Source: Clostridiales bacterium (GTDB lineage Bacteria > Bacillota > Clostridia > Peptostreptococcales > Anaerovoracaceae). Taken from it: a DNA stretch of 64,000 nt. Position 1 is the first letter of the stretch. Every line of letters begins with the position of its first letter. A program made the position numbers and the translations under genes. Under the pieces are notes generated by a model. That model was not told the origin of the DNA. It was given only the letters and a program-made list of their open reading frames with translations, and did no database searches. Location: NCBI GenBank assembly GCA_009911365.1, contig QXXF01000002.1, positions 248,001-312,000 of the forward strand, given 5' to 3'. Below, in pieces: positions 26,243 to 34,148 of the stretch.

Positions 26243-26461
26243 ATGTTTGAGTATATGACGGCACAGGAAGCAGCGGAGCTTTGGGGAATATCGGTAAGGC
26301 GGGCACAAAGGCTCTGTAAGAAAAATTGGATTGAGGGCATATTGAATATCAATCGGGTATGGCTCATACCAAAAGGAGCTGTTAAACTTGCCGATACCCG
26401 AAAAAAGATAGCCCGAATCTTTATGAAATCTTCAAAAACATCAGCTATTCTTTTTCCATAA
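26243..26461 (+). CDS. Small excisionase-like helix-turn-helix protein
   Basis: The product starts MFEYMTAQEAAELWGISVRR and continues AQRLCKKNWIEGILNINRVW and LIPKGAVKLADTRKK, the usual small HTH protein that often heads cargo cassettes in clostridial mobile elements. The last 20 or so residues (IARIFMKSSKTSAILFP) differ from the family and are encoded by the operator repeat that follows, so the C-terminus looks replaced. The paralog at 51822-52001 has the normal end. Ribosome site is weak. Confidence 0.65.
   Translation: MFEYMTAQEAAELWGISVRRAQRLCKKNWIEGILNINRVWLIPKGAVKLADTRKKIARIFMKSSKTSAILFP
26416..26441 (+). promoter_or_regulatory. Response-regulator box, copy 1 of a 26-bp repeat
   Basis: Two ATCTT half-sites at 26417-26421 and 26428-26432 are 11 bp apart (N6 between), the usual spacing for OmpR-type regulators. 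The whole 26-bp unit recurs at 31582-31607 with one mismatch. A possible -10 (TATTCT, 26446-26451) lies 13 bases downstream. It precedes the ABC immunity operon and is a likely target of the regulator at 29526-30185. Confidence 0.55.
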
Positions 26462-26485
26462 TCAAAAGAAAGGACAGTACAGACT

Positions 26486-27187
26486 ATGGAAATGATTTTG
26501 AAAACAACAAACCTCTGCAAATCTTTCAGCGGGCAAACAGCCGTAAACAACATATCGCTGAACATTGAAAGAAATTCTGTCTATGGACTATTGGGACCGA
26601 ACGGTGCCGGGAAATCTACGACGCTGAAAATGATTACGGGCATTTTGAAAGCGACCTCTGGGAATATCGAATTTGACGGTCACGCATGGAAACGCAGCGA
26701 CTTAAACCATATCGGGGCATTGATTGAAATGCCGCCGCTCTATGAAAATTTGACCGCCTATGAAAATCTGAAAGTAAGGACTACTATTTTAGGACTGACA
26801 GATAAGCGGATTGACGAAGTGCTGCAAATCGTCCGACTGACGGAAACAGGCAGGAAAAGAGCCGGACAGTTTTCTCTTGGTATGAAACAGCGTCTTGGAA
26901 TTGCGGTTGCATTACTAAACAACCCGAAACTGCTCATACTTGATGAACCAACCAACGGGCTTGACCCGATTGGGATTGAAGAACTTAGAGAGCTTATCCG
27001 TTCTTTTCCGGCTAAAGGTATTACGGTTATCCTGTCCAGCCACATTCTTTCAGAAGTGCAGCAGATAGCCGACCATATCGGCATTATCGCGGGTGGCGTT
27101 CTTGGATATGAGGGAAAATTGAACACAAACGAAAATTTGGAACAGCTTTTTATGGACGTTGCAAAAAGCAATCACAGGGAGGGTTAA
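26486..27187 (+). CDS. Lantibiotic-immunity ABC transporter ATPase (LanF/NisF type)
   Basis: This 233-residue ATPase of the LanFEG self-protection type expels lantibiotics from the membrane. It has Walker A GLLGPNGAGKSTT, signature FSLGMKQRLG, Walker B LLILDEPTNGLDP and the switch LSSHILSEVQ. The E-loop variant expected in lantibiotic exporters lies around HIGALIEMPPLYENLTAYEN, with Glu in place of the usual Q-loop Gln (here IGALIEMP), which supports the assignment. It is the first gene of the operon with two permeases and a NisI-like lipoprotein. AAGGA lies 11 bases before the ATG. Confidence 0.88.
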   Translation: MEMILKTTNLCKSFSGQTAVNNISLNIERNSVYGLLGPNGAGKSTTLKMITGILKATSGNIEFDGHAWKRSDLNHIGALIEMPPLYENLTAYENLKVRTTILGLTDKRIDEVLQIVRLTETGRKRAGQFSLGMKQRLGIAVALLNNPKLLILDEPTNGLDPIGIEELRELIRSFPAKGITVILSSHILSEVQQIADHIGIIAGGVLGYEGKLNTNENLEQLFMDVAKSNHREG

Positions 27188-27190
27188 GGC

Positions 27191-27916
27191 ATGAACTATT
27201 TGAAATCAGAACATTTGAAATTCAAGAGGACAATATCGAACAAACTGATTTTCATTGTTCCACTAATCACAGCTATTTTTGCGTGGCTTATGGGTGGATT
27301 TATGGGGTATCAGTACATGACGCTTTACTGGTGGTATGCGTTCTTGCTTCCGGGAGCAATCGCAATTTTGTGTTCTTTGTCACACAGAAAAGAAGAAAAC
27401 GCCGGGAAATACTATTCGGTATTTTCTATGCCTGTAAACCTTTCAAGATTTGAATTTGCTAAGGGCATTATCTTAGTCGAAAAACTGCTTGTTTCAGCGA
27501 TATTTTTAGCATTGCTTATTTCTATCAGTAATATCATTGCTCCGGCAACGGCAGTATATTCTCTTTTACACAGCGTTGTAGGAAGTATCGGGATTATCCT
27601 TGCGTCTGTCTGGCAAATCCCTTTGTGCTTGTACTTAGCACGCAAAACGGGAATGTTTGTGCCGATTGTGTTAAATACAATACTTGGAATTGTTCTATCT
27701 ACTGCTACTGCATTAGGAAATACAATAGCATGGTGGTTTGTACCGTATTGTTGGGCGGCAAAACTGGCAGAGCCGCTTATGGGAATTGAAATAAACGGAA
27801 CTTATGCGGGGAATTGTGGATTTTCTATAACCATTATGATTTCCATTGCGTTGTCAATATTATTGTTCCTTATTTTGTCCTATGCCGACGCAAAGGATTT
27901 TTCCAAAGGGAGGTAG
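27191..27916 (+). CDS. Lantibiotic-immunity ABC permease (LanE type)
   Basis: The 241-residue membrane protein has about six hydrophobic segments (for example LIFIVPLITAIFAWLMGGFM, LLVSAIFLALLISISNII and ITIMISIALSILLFLILSYA). An N-terminal LKSEHLKFKRTISNKL and a WWYAFLLPGAIAILC segment fit the EpiE/MutE/NisE-like permease family. It follows the ATPase gene by 3 bases and precedes a second permease, giving the FEG order. It is an integral membrane subunit and has no enzymatic motif. Confidence 0.83.
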   Translation: MNYLKSEHLKFKRTISNKLIFIVPLITAIFAWLMGGFMGYQYMTLYWWYAFLLPGAIAILCSLSHRKEENAGKYYSVFSMPVNLSRFEFAKGIILVEKLLVSAIFLALLISISNIIAPATAVYSLLHSVVGSIGIILASVWQIPLCLYLARKTGMFVPIVLNTILGIVLSTATALGNTIAWWFVPYCWAAKLAEPLMGIEINGTYAGNCGFSITIMISIALSILLFLILSYADAKDFSKGR

Positions 27917-27922
27917 ACGGGA

Positions 27923-28654
27923 ATGGGTTTTATTTATGCGGTTCGTTCTGAACAGGAAAAAACGAAGCATACATCGTTTTGGGCTATTCATTTTTGTGTA
28001 CCTGTTATCGGGGCATTGTTATTTCTTGCTTACTATTTCCAGTATGGCAGCACAGCAGATAGTAAAAAACTCAAAATGATATTGGAAATTACGGCAACGT
28101 TTTTTCCATTGTTGATAAGCGTTATTGTCGGTCTGAATGTTGCACTGGAAGAAAAGGCTTCACACTTCCAAACGTTGCTTGCTGTACCGAACCGACACAA
28201 GAATATGCTTGCAAAATTAACTTATCTTTATGCTTCGGGGGTATTTGCATTATTCTTTCTGTTCCTGCTATTTGTGATTGGCATACATCTTTTGGGAATG
28301 GCTGATACAGTACCGCTCAGAATGCTGATTGGAGCCGCCGTCGGGATGGCATTTTGTAATTTGATAATATACATCCTGCACCTGTTCCTTAGCTTTAAAT
28401 TTGGATTAGGGTTATCCCTGTTTTGGGGCGTGTTTGAAAGTCTTCAATGTATCTTATATAGCAATATCGAACTAAAAGGCATAGCGAGGTATATTCCTTT
28501 TTCATGGTCTATGAATTGGGTAAAGGATATTTTGAGCCGACAAATTTTCAACTATGGAACGGAAAAAATATGGATTGCAGTATTAACGACAGGCGGCTTG
28601 TTGCTGACCTTATTATGGTTTTCTCATTGGGAAGGACGGAAAAATTATGAATAA
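27923..28654 (+). CDS. Lantibiotic-immunity ABC permease (LanG type)
   Basis: The 243-residue permease has about six membrane segments and the N-terminal AVRSEQEKTKHTSFWAIHF expected of the MutG/SpaG-like family. The C-terminus has IPFSWSMNWVKDILS. AGGGAGG precedes the ATG. It forms the second half of the channel with the LanE-type subunit and overlaps the lipoprotein gene by 8 bases. Confidence 0.82.
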   Translation: MGFIYAVRSEQEKTKHTSFWAIHFCVPVIGALLFLAYYFQYGSTADSKKLKMILEITATFFPLLISVIVGLNVALEEKASHFQTLLAVPNRHKNMLAKLTYLYASGVFALFFLFLLFVIGIHLLGMADTVPLRMLIGAAVGMAFCNLIIYILHLFLSFKFGLGLSLFWGVFESLQCILYSNIELKGIARYIPFSWSMNWVKDILSRQIFNYGTEKIWIAVLTTGGLLLTLLWFSHWEGRKNYE

Positions 28655-29462
28655 AAACAGAAAAATGGTTATAGTCGTGCTGTTTGCTTTTGTTGTGTGC
28701 TTTTCTCTTGCGGGCTGCTCTTTACAGGAAAAAATCAAGGAATATTCCAGTGATAAAGAGCAATGCTATCTGGACGCAGAGAATGTGACGCAATTTTCCT
28801 TTAAGGGAAACGACTATACGATTTTGGAGGATACCGTTTCTAATGGCGGGCTTGGGGAATGGACTGGATATATCCGGCAGCTTGCAGCGGTAGACGAAAC
28901 AGGAAAAGTATTGCTTCAGGAAAACATAGAAACCGCTACCTTTCGGACGTTGGCAGATTTAGCGGATAAAGCCCCGGAAGCTGCTTATATTATACCGTTC
29001 TTGAATGTGTACGCAGCCCCTAACGCTGACGATTATCTGATTGTAGATGTAAACGGAGGGTATTACAAAGCTGTTAGAAAAGAAAATATCAAAGACACAG
29101 ATACGGTATTCGACTTCAAGGACACAGAGCAGTCTATAAGTGGAAAGTTTGAAATCAATCCCGAAAATGCAACGCAGCTCCTTTGTGACGGGATTATTTA
29201 TCAGGTAACCTCTGATACCGTATCAAATGATGAATTAGGAAGCTGGATTGATATTCTTGCGGAAAGCGTTACATTCGATACGGAAACAAAACGCCCTTTG
29301 TCCAAAGAAGAGTTGAACAAGATTGACTGGAACGGAAAAAATGCCGGACAGGGACGGGAACAAAGGTTTTACGCAGATGTTTACGAGATTTACGGTACGG
29401 ATAAGACAGAAGCGGTTGCGGTAAAAATAAATAACTGTTACTATATTGCAGAGCAGAAATGA
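28647..29462 (+). CDS. NisI/SpaI-like lantibiotic-immunity lipoprotein with two repeated domains
   Basis: This exported lipoprotein has a lipobox SLAGCS (Cys 24), so it is anchored outside the membrane, where NisI/SpaI proteins bind the lantibiotic. Two domain copies are visible: ENVTQFSFKGNDYTILED ... TVSNGGLGEWTGYI (about residues 46-80) and ENATQLLCDGIIYQVTSD ... TVSNDELGSWIDIL (about 173-207). Repeated domains are also known in NisI. It is last in the ABC operon and followed by its own two-component system. Without a lantibiotic precursor nearby it should act in defence against foreign peptides. Confidence 0.78.
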   Translation: MNKNRKMVIVVLFAFVVCFSLAGCSLQEKIKEYSSDKEQCYLDAENVTQFSFKGNDYTILEDTVSNGGLGEWTGYIRQLAAVDETGKVLLQENIETATFRTLADLADKAPEAAYIIPFLNVYAAPNADDYLIVDVNGGYYKAVRKENIKDTDTVFDFKDTEQSISGKFEINPENATQLLCDGIIYQVTSDTVSNDELGSWIDILAESVTFDTETKRPLSKEELNKIDWNGKNAGQGREQRFYADVYEIYGTDKTEAVAVKINNCYYIAEQK

Positions 29463-29486
29463 CCGGTTTTCTGCCTTTGCGGATTA

Positions 29487-29495
29487 TGCTATAAT
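29487..29495 (+). promoter_or_regulatory. Extended -10 promoter of the immunity regulator genes
   Basis: TG-C-TATAAT (29487-29495) is a consensus extended -10 element, 31 bases before the regulator ATG. No good -35 is needed for this class. It would give basal two-component expression independent of the ABC operon. Confidence 0.55.
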
Positions 29496-29525
29496 ACGAA
29501 AAGGGCAACGAAAGGAGGCGACACT

Positions 29526-30185
29526 ATGGCAGCAATCCTTATGGTTGACGATGAACGACCCATTTTAGAGCTTGTGAAAAATGGGCTGCAAAAAGACGGA
29601 CATTTCATTACTGCCTATACATCTGCCGCACAGGTTCCGCTTGATAAGCTGAACAGATACGATTTGATTATACTGGATATTATGATGCCGGATATGGACG
29701 GATTTTCTTATTGCAATAAAATCCGTTCATTGGTGGACTGCCCTATTCTCTTTTTGACAGCTAAGACAATGGAAAATGATATTACATTCGGGCTTGGCTT
29801 GGGAGCAGACGACTATCTGACAAAACCATTTCGCATTGCGGAGTTGCGGGCAAGGGTAAATGCCCACTTACGCCGGGAACACAGGGAACGGCATACCGCC
29901 CTTACCTTTGAACGGATAAAAATTGATTTGTCCGCAAAGGAACTACGAGTAGATGATACCCCCGTTCCCCTAACCAAAAGTGAATATCTGATTTGTGAAT
30001 GCCTTGCAAGAAATAAAGGACAGGTATTTTCAAAAGAACAGATTTATGAAACTGTTTTCAGCTTGGAGGGCGACAGTGATAATTCTACCATTTCCACTCA
30101 TATCAAAAATATCCGGGCGAAATTAAGCAAATTGGATATTCAGCCGATAGCGACAGTTTGGGGGATAGGGTACAAATGGGAATAA
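29526..30185 (+). CDS. Response regulator, OmpR family (NisR/SpaR-like)
   Basis: The 219-residue regulator has a receiver domain with the acidic pair in MVDDERPILELV, the phosphorylated Asp in IILDIMMPDMDG and the LTKPF lysine, followed by a winged-helix domain (LTKSEYLICECLARNKGQVF ... IRAKL ... VWGIGYKWE). AAAGGAGG lies 7 bases before the ATG. It pairs with the overlapping kinase gene and follows the immunity ABC operon, as in NisRK/SpaRK or CprRK systems. The tandem ATCTT boxes at 26416 and 31582 are candidate targets. Confidence 0.88.
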   Translation: MAAILMVDDERPILELVKNGLQKDGHFITAYTSAAQVPLDKLNRYDLIILDIMMPDMDGFSYCNKIRSLVDCPILFLTAKTMENDITFGLGLGADDYLTKPFRIAELRARVNAHLRREHRERHTALTFERIKIDLSAKELRVDDTPVPLTKSEYLICECLARNKGQVFSKEQIYETVFSLEGDSDNSTISTHIKNIRAKLSKLDIQPIATVWGIGYKWE

Positions 30186-31540
30186 AAAAACCAACATCAT
30201 TGAAAGCGTCTTTTTGGAAATTTTTATGTATGCTGCTGATTGGGCTAATGGTTTCGGTAGCTATTCCATTTAGTCTTATCCTTGCCGGAACCAGTACGGG
30301 CTTTATTACTTATGCGGACTATTCAGAACGCAGCGCAAAAAAAATTGTTCCTATCATTGCCGCGACGCCGGATTTAACAGATGTACAGCTTCCTTTGGGG
30401 TGCAAGTACCTAATACTGGATAAGAATTATCAAATGAGGGAAACGACTTTAGAGGGTGACGACTTAGACAGGGCTATGGAGTATGCCCTATCTGGAAAGA
30501 TAAACGAGAACCTCAACAAGCAGCATCTATTTGTTACTCGTGAAAATGAATATGTGGTGCTTCAATATTACATTGGCTCACAGTTTATAAACGAATGGTT
30601 CTATCATCATTTTCCCTCACCGGAAATTCTGCTATATATCCTCATAGGGATAAACTGTATTGCGGTCTGCGTGATATTAACAGCGAAGTTTGCAAAAAAT
30701 ATGCGGGCGCAGCTCTCCCCGCTTTTTGAAGCAACAGAAAAAGTGGCAGAACAAAATCTTGATTTTGAGGTAGGACACTCAAAAATCAAAGAATTTGAAG
30801 ATGTATTATGTTCTTTCTCTGATATGAAAAATAACTTGAAATCATCTTTAGAGAAACAATGGAGTGCGGAACAATTACAAAAGGAGCAGATAGCGGCACT
30901 TGCTCACGATTTGAAAACGCCTTTAACTGTCATTCAAGGAAATATCGACTTGATAAGCGAAACAGAGCTTGACGACGAACAGCGGTTATATGCGGGGTAT
31001 ATTATAGAAAGTTCCGGGCAAATGGGCGTTTATATTAGGACGCTGATTGATATATCACGGACAGTAGCTGGGTATCAGCTCAATTTGGAAGGATTTGACA
31101 TAGCTGATTATATAGAACAGATTGAAGCGCAGGCAAATTCATTATGCCTTACAAAAGAAATTTGTTTACACATGGAAATAGGGGCAAATTTAGGAACTCT
31201 TAAAGCGGATAAATTACTACTGGAACGGGCAATTATGAATGTGATAGGCAATGCGTTAGATTACTCTCCACCAAAAGGGACAGTCTATGTAGAGGTGCAA
31301 AAGCCGGACGACTTTCTACAAATCTCTATCATAGATGAGGGAACTGGTTTTACAAATGAGGATTTGCACCATGCAAGGGAGCAGTTCTTTATGGGCGACA
31401 ACAGCCGAAGCTCTAATATGCACTTTGGCATGGGGCTTTATATCACAAGCAGCATTGTAAAGCAACACAAGGGGGAACTTACTCTTAAAAATTCCGATAG
31501 AACAGGCGGTGCAGAGGTTATAATAAAAATTCCATATTAG
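30176..31540 (+). CDS. Sensor histidine kinase for lantibiotics (NisK/SpaK-like)
   Basis: The kinase has a first membrane segment near residues 15-35 (MLLIGLMVSVAIPFSLILAG), an outside domain of about 110 residues, a second segment near 150-170 (YILIGINCIAVCVILTAKF), a HAMP-like linker, the phospho-His box AALAHDLKTPLTVIQGN, and the ATP sites NVIGNALDYSP, DEGTGF and GMGLYI. Length is about 454 residues. The ATG at 30176 overlaps the regulator stop by 10 bases and has AGGG just upstream; an earlier TTG in frame is less likely. It probably senses antimicrobial peptides directly. Confidence 0.85.
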   Translation: MGIKKPTSLKASFWKFLCMLLIGLMVSVAIPFSLILAGTSTGFITYADYSERSAKKIVPIIAATPDLTDVQLPLGCKYLILDKNYQMRETTLEGDDLDRAMEYALSGKINENLNKQHLFVTRENEYVVLQYYIGSQFINEWFYHHFPSPEILLYILIGINCIAVCVILTAKFAKNMRAQLSPLFEATEKVAEQNLDFEVGHSKIKEFEDVLCSFSDMKNNLKSSLEKQWSAEQLQKEQIAALAHDLKTPLTVIQGNIDLISETELDDEQRLYAGYIIESSGQMGVYIRTLIDISRTVAGYQLNLEGFDIADYIEQIEAQANSLCLTKEICLHMEIGANLGTLKADKLLLERAIMNVIGNALDYSPPKGTVYVEVQKPDDFLQISIIDEGTGFTNEDLHHAREQFFMGDNSRSSNMHFGMGLYITSSIVKQHKGELTLKNSDRTGGAEVIIKIPY

Positions 31541-31548
31541 GATTTAGT

Positions 31549-31578
31549 GGGCGATGGGAAACATCGCTCATTATTTTT
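31549..31578 (+). terminator. Terminator of the immunity regulator genes
   Basis: GGGCGATG pairs with CATCGCTC around GGAAA, followed by ATTATTTTT. It lies 8 bases after the kinase stop. Confidence 0.7.
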
Positions 31579-31581
31579 GCA

Positions 31582-31607
31582 AATCTTTATGAAATCTTCA
31601 AAAATAT
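31582..31607 (+). promoter_or_regulatory. Response-regulator box, copy 2 of a 26-bp repeat
   Basis: ATCTT half-sites at 31583-31587 and 31594-31598 repeat the 26416-26441 unit with a single mismatch over 26 bases. A TAGTAT -10-like box follows 13 bases downstream, the same distance as in copy 1. The two copies bracket the whole immunity cassette. Confidence 0.5.
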
Positions 31608-31660
31608 TTCGTAGTATTTTAAAAGTGAACGATTGAACTTAAAGTCCACCATATAAAAAA

Positions 31661-31831
31661 CGGCGTGTTGTTGATTTTTCTGATTTGGCACAAGGGTGTA
31701 AAACTTACGATGAGTTCATCGGTAAAATGGCGAACACCTCAGAGGTTAAATTGAATTATATTGGCATCGCAATTTGCGGCAATAAAAAGCAGATTAACAA
31801 GTTGACAGGAAATATGCCTTTGTTAAGATAA
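31661..31831 (+). pseudogene. DUF2000-family protein, C-terminal fragment
   Basis: An open stretch of 56 codons ends at TAA 31829-31831 and reads VVDFSDLAQGCKTYDEF, MANTSEVKLNYIGIAICG and NKKQINKLTGNMPLLR. This matches the C-terminal half of the small DUF2000 family (function unknown). No start codon, ribosome site or N-terminal half is present, so the gene is broken at its 5' end next to the repeat at 31582. Confidence 0.65.
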
Positions 31832-31847
31832 GGAGGAGAAATGGTTT

Positions 31848-32018
31848 ATGAGAACTGAATGGGTACGTTGTCCTGTTTGCGGAGCTAAAACCCGTGATAG
31901 GATTGGAGAGGATACTATTTTGAAGAACTACCCTCTCTATTGTCCGAAGTGTAAACAAGAAACATTGATAGAAGCAAAAAAATTCCAAGTAACCGTCATC
32001 AGAAAGGAAAACACATAA
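31848..32018 (+). CDS. Cysteine-rich KTR protein
   Basis: The 56-residue protein has two CPxC zinc knuckles (RCPVCGAKTR and YCPKCKQETL) and the K/R-T-R segment of the small cysteine-rich KTR family found at the ends of cargo cassettes in clostridial mobile elements. AAGGAGGAG precedes the ATG at 31848. An overlapping earlier ATG reads only five codons. Fragments of the same family are at 37582-37690 and, as flanking sequence only, near 49600-49660. Confidence 0.85.
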   Translation: MRTEWVRCPVCGAKTRDRIGEDTILKNYPLYCPKCKQETLIEAKKFQVTVIRKENT

Positions 32019-32023
32019 TACGC

Positions 32024-32067
32024 AGAGCCAATAAACGAGTTGGATGAATCATTCGTTGGCTCTTTCT
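32024..32067 (+). terminator. Terminator downstream of the KTR gene
   Basis: AGAGCCAA-T-AAACGA pairs with TCGTTGGCTCT, followed by TTCTT. This stem is part of the conserved KTR 3' flank that recurs in altered form at 37500-37580 and 49600-49660. Confidence 0.6.
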
Positions 32068-32130
32068 TATGCCTAAACTATATAGTGTGCTCACCTTCCG
32101 AAAAAATATTCAAAAACTTTTTGGAAAGTA

Positions 32131-32160
32131 TTGACAAACACTTATTTCATTCAGTATAAT
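32131..32160 (+). promoter_or_regulatory. Strong promoter upstream of the mobilization region
   Basis: Consensus TTGACA (32131-32136) and consensus TATAAT (32155-32160) are 18 bases apart, reading into the hairpin-rich region and mobC. Confidence 0.75.
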
Positions 32161-32199
32161 AAAATACCCTTTTATAAGAACCACAACCAATTACATATC

Positions 32200-32722
32200 C
32201 TCACAGAATTTGGGAGTACGGCTTTACGCCGTACACGCCTGCGGTATGCGAAAAAGAAATACCGCCGTTGCCATTGCCGCCTTGAACTGTCGGCGGAGGT
32301 CAAGCGTAACAGACAGTTTCGACTTTGAATCTCAAAGCCGGTTACATCATTGTGAAACCAAAAACCGCAAGGGATAAGTCTATCCTTTTGTATTGGTCGG
32401 TACACATTGATGTGCCGGCTTTTTTGCTGTCCAAGTGCCGGTTACAACTAAATCACCGGCTGGATGGGATATGATTTTGCGACGACCTCTTTTTTTCGGA
32501 GAGTAAGCGAAACAACGCCGCCTGAGATGGGGGCAGGGACAGAAAAACGACATTCAGACAGACCGGCGGAAAACAACAGACGGTATGCGGCAGAAAGAGT
32601 GTCGCATACCGCAGCAAGCAGGGAAACTGTATTGACAGTTTCCGCCCCAACCGGCTTTAAGAGCCGATTGCCCTTTGGGGAATACCCCAATCCCCTCAAA
32701 AATCCAAGAAAGGACTGATGTT
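32200..32722 (+). other. Hairpin-rich region upstream of mobC, candidate oriT
   Basis: No convincing gene is present in this 520-base stretch. It holds several inverted repeats: GTACGGC/GCCGTAC (32216-32234), GCGGTAT/ATACCGC (32241-32265), GGATA/TATCC (32372-32385), GGTATGCG/CGCATACC (32582-32610) and GGAAACTGT/ACAGTTTCC (32622-32643). Its position before mobC and the relaxase fits an origin of transfer. A frame of 84 codons over 32464-32718 is crossed by these repeats and is not called. Confidence 0.5.
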
Positions 32723-33025
32723 ATGAACGAAGCCAAGAACAAAAATTTATTTATCCGTGTGAGCGAAAAAGAGAAAAACATCATTGAGCAGAACGCCAAA
32801 AAGTGCGGGCTTTCCGTGTCAGAGTATCTCCGCCAGCGTGCTTTGGGGTATATGCCAAGAGCCGCCCTGCCCGAAGCATTTTTCTCTTTTAATGATAAGC
32901 TGGACGAACTCTGCATCGCTGTCGAAGGCAAAATTACAGCGGATACGGAAGAAAAAATTATTAGACTCATTGACAGTATTACCGAAGAACTGATACTGCC
33001 AAAACGTGAAAGGCTGGTGGTGTAG
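32723..33025 (+). CDS. mobC: Mobilization protein MobC-like (relaxosome accessory)
   Basis: This 100-residue protein has an N-terminal ribbon-helix-helix-like segment (NLFIRVSEKEKNIIEQNAKK and CGLSVSEYLRQRALGYMP) as in MobC/MbpC relaxosome accessory proteins, which bind oriT and help the relaxase. AAAGGA lies about 10 bases before the ATG at 32723. It lies directly downstream of the hairpin region and directly upstream of the relaxase remnant. Confidence 0.8.
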   Translation: MNEAKNKNLFIRVSEKEKNIIEQNAKKCGLSVSEYLRQRALGYMPRAALPEAFFSFNDKLDELCIAVEGKITADTEEKIIRLIDSITEELILPKRERLVV

Positions 33026-33029
33026 GAAA

Positions 33030-34148
33030 ATGGGCGGCAATGTGGCATACCACGGCTACCAGAGCTTCCAGACCGGCGAAGCCACGCCCGAAGAAGCGCA
33101 CAAAATCGGCATGGAAACCGCAAAGCGGATGTGGGGAAACGAGTATGAAATTGTTGTTACCACACACCTTAATACAGACAATGTCCATAATCATTTTGTT
33201 GTAAATTCCGTATCCTTTAAGACGGGCAGAAAATTTGAAAACCATATCTCCGACCACCATAAACTCCGTGAAATCTCCGACTCTGTATGTTTTGAACATG
33301 GGAAAAGCATCTTGAAAGACGCAGAGTTTTACGGCAGAAGCAAAAAAGAATACTGGCGGAAACAAAACGGCGGGCTGTCACATCGGGAGATTTTAAAAGC
33401 GGATATTGACGCCGCCCTTGCCCAGTCCGCCAACTTCAAGGCATTTGAAATCCGTTTAAAGGATATGGGCTATGAAATCTGCCGTGATGAGAACTTCGCC
33501 CATTATTCCGTAAAAGGGACAGGCTGGCAGAGGGCAGTCCGCTTAGACCGGCTTGGAAAAGAATACACGCCCGAAGCAGTCAGGGCAAAACTGCTTGACA
33601 ACCAGCGGCATGTCGGCTATGTCCCATTCCACAAGCCGAAATATACGCCGCTCCTTACGCTTGAAATCGAGTACCGTAAAATACAGCGCATGGACGGCAT
33701 ACAGATACTTTTTTCCCTTGTGATTGAACTTTGCAGGCTGGTTACGGGAAACAACATTGCCCCCGAAACTCCCCGCCCGCTCTCCCCCGCCATGCGGCAG
33801 GAAATCGTAAAATTAGATAAAACGCTGAAAGAATACAAGTTCCTATGTAAAAACAACATTGATTCCCCGCAGGAGCTTGTTTCTTTTATCGGAGAAAAAC
33901 GGGAGCAAATCGGCGCATTGGAAAAAGAACGGCAGTCAGTTTACAACCGAAACCGCCACAAAAAAGATGATGGATTGAACAAAGCGGCAAGAGAAATCTC
34001 CGCCAAGATAAAACCTCTGCGGGCGGAATTGTCCCTTGCAAAAGCAGTCCTTGAAAAAATACCGAAGCTGAAAGAGGTAATTGAAGCCGAACGGCAGGCA
34101 GAAACCGCCGTTATAACCAAAAATAAGGAAAGAAGGTATGCACGATGA
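33030..34148 (+). pseudogene. Relaxase (MobP type), N-terminally truncated
   Basis: The remaining 372 residues contain the relaxase metal site HLNTDNVHNHFVVNSVSF, the HKIGMETAKRMWGNEYE helix and the long coiled C-terminal region. Intact relatives start about 80-90 residues earlier, with the segment that carries the catalytic tyrosine; here the frame starts at AYHGYQSFQTGEA, right after the mobC stop. A deletion at the mobC/relaxase junction is the simplest reading. Nicking at oriT should be lost unless a relaxase acts in trans. The 3' end overlaps parB by ATGA and is intact. Confidence 0.7.

Noticed and set aside
26143-31640. Lanthipeptide precursor or modification genes near the immunity cassette
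   Set aside because: All frames around the cassette were read; none has a leader with Ser/Thr/Cys core, LanB/C/M or LanT features.
32464-32718. Plus-strand frame of 84 codons before mobC
   Set aside because: It is crossed by strong inverted repeats and lacks a ribosome site; the hairpins explain the sequence better as an oriT-type region.
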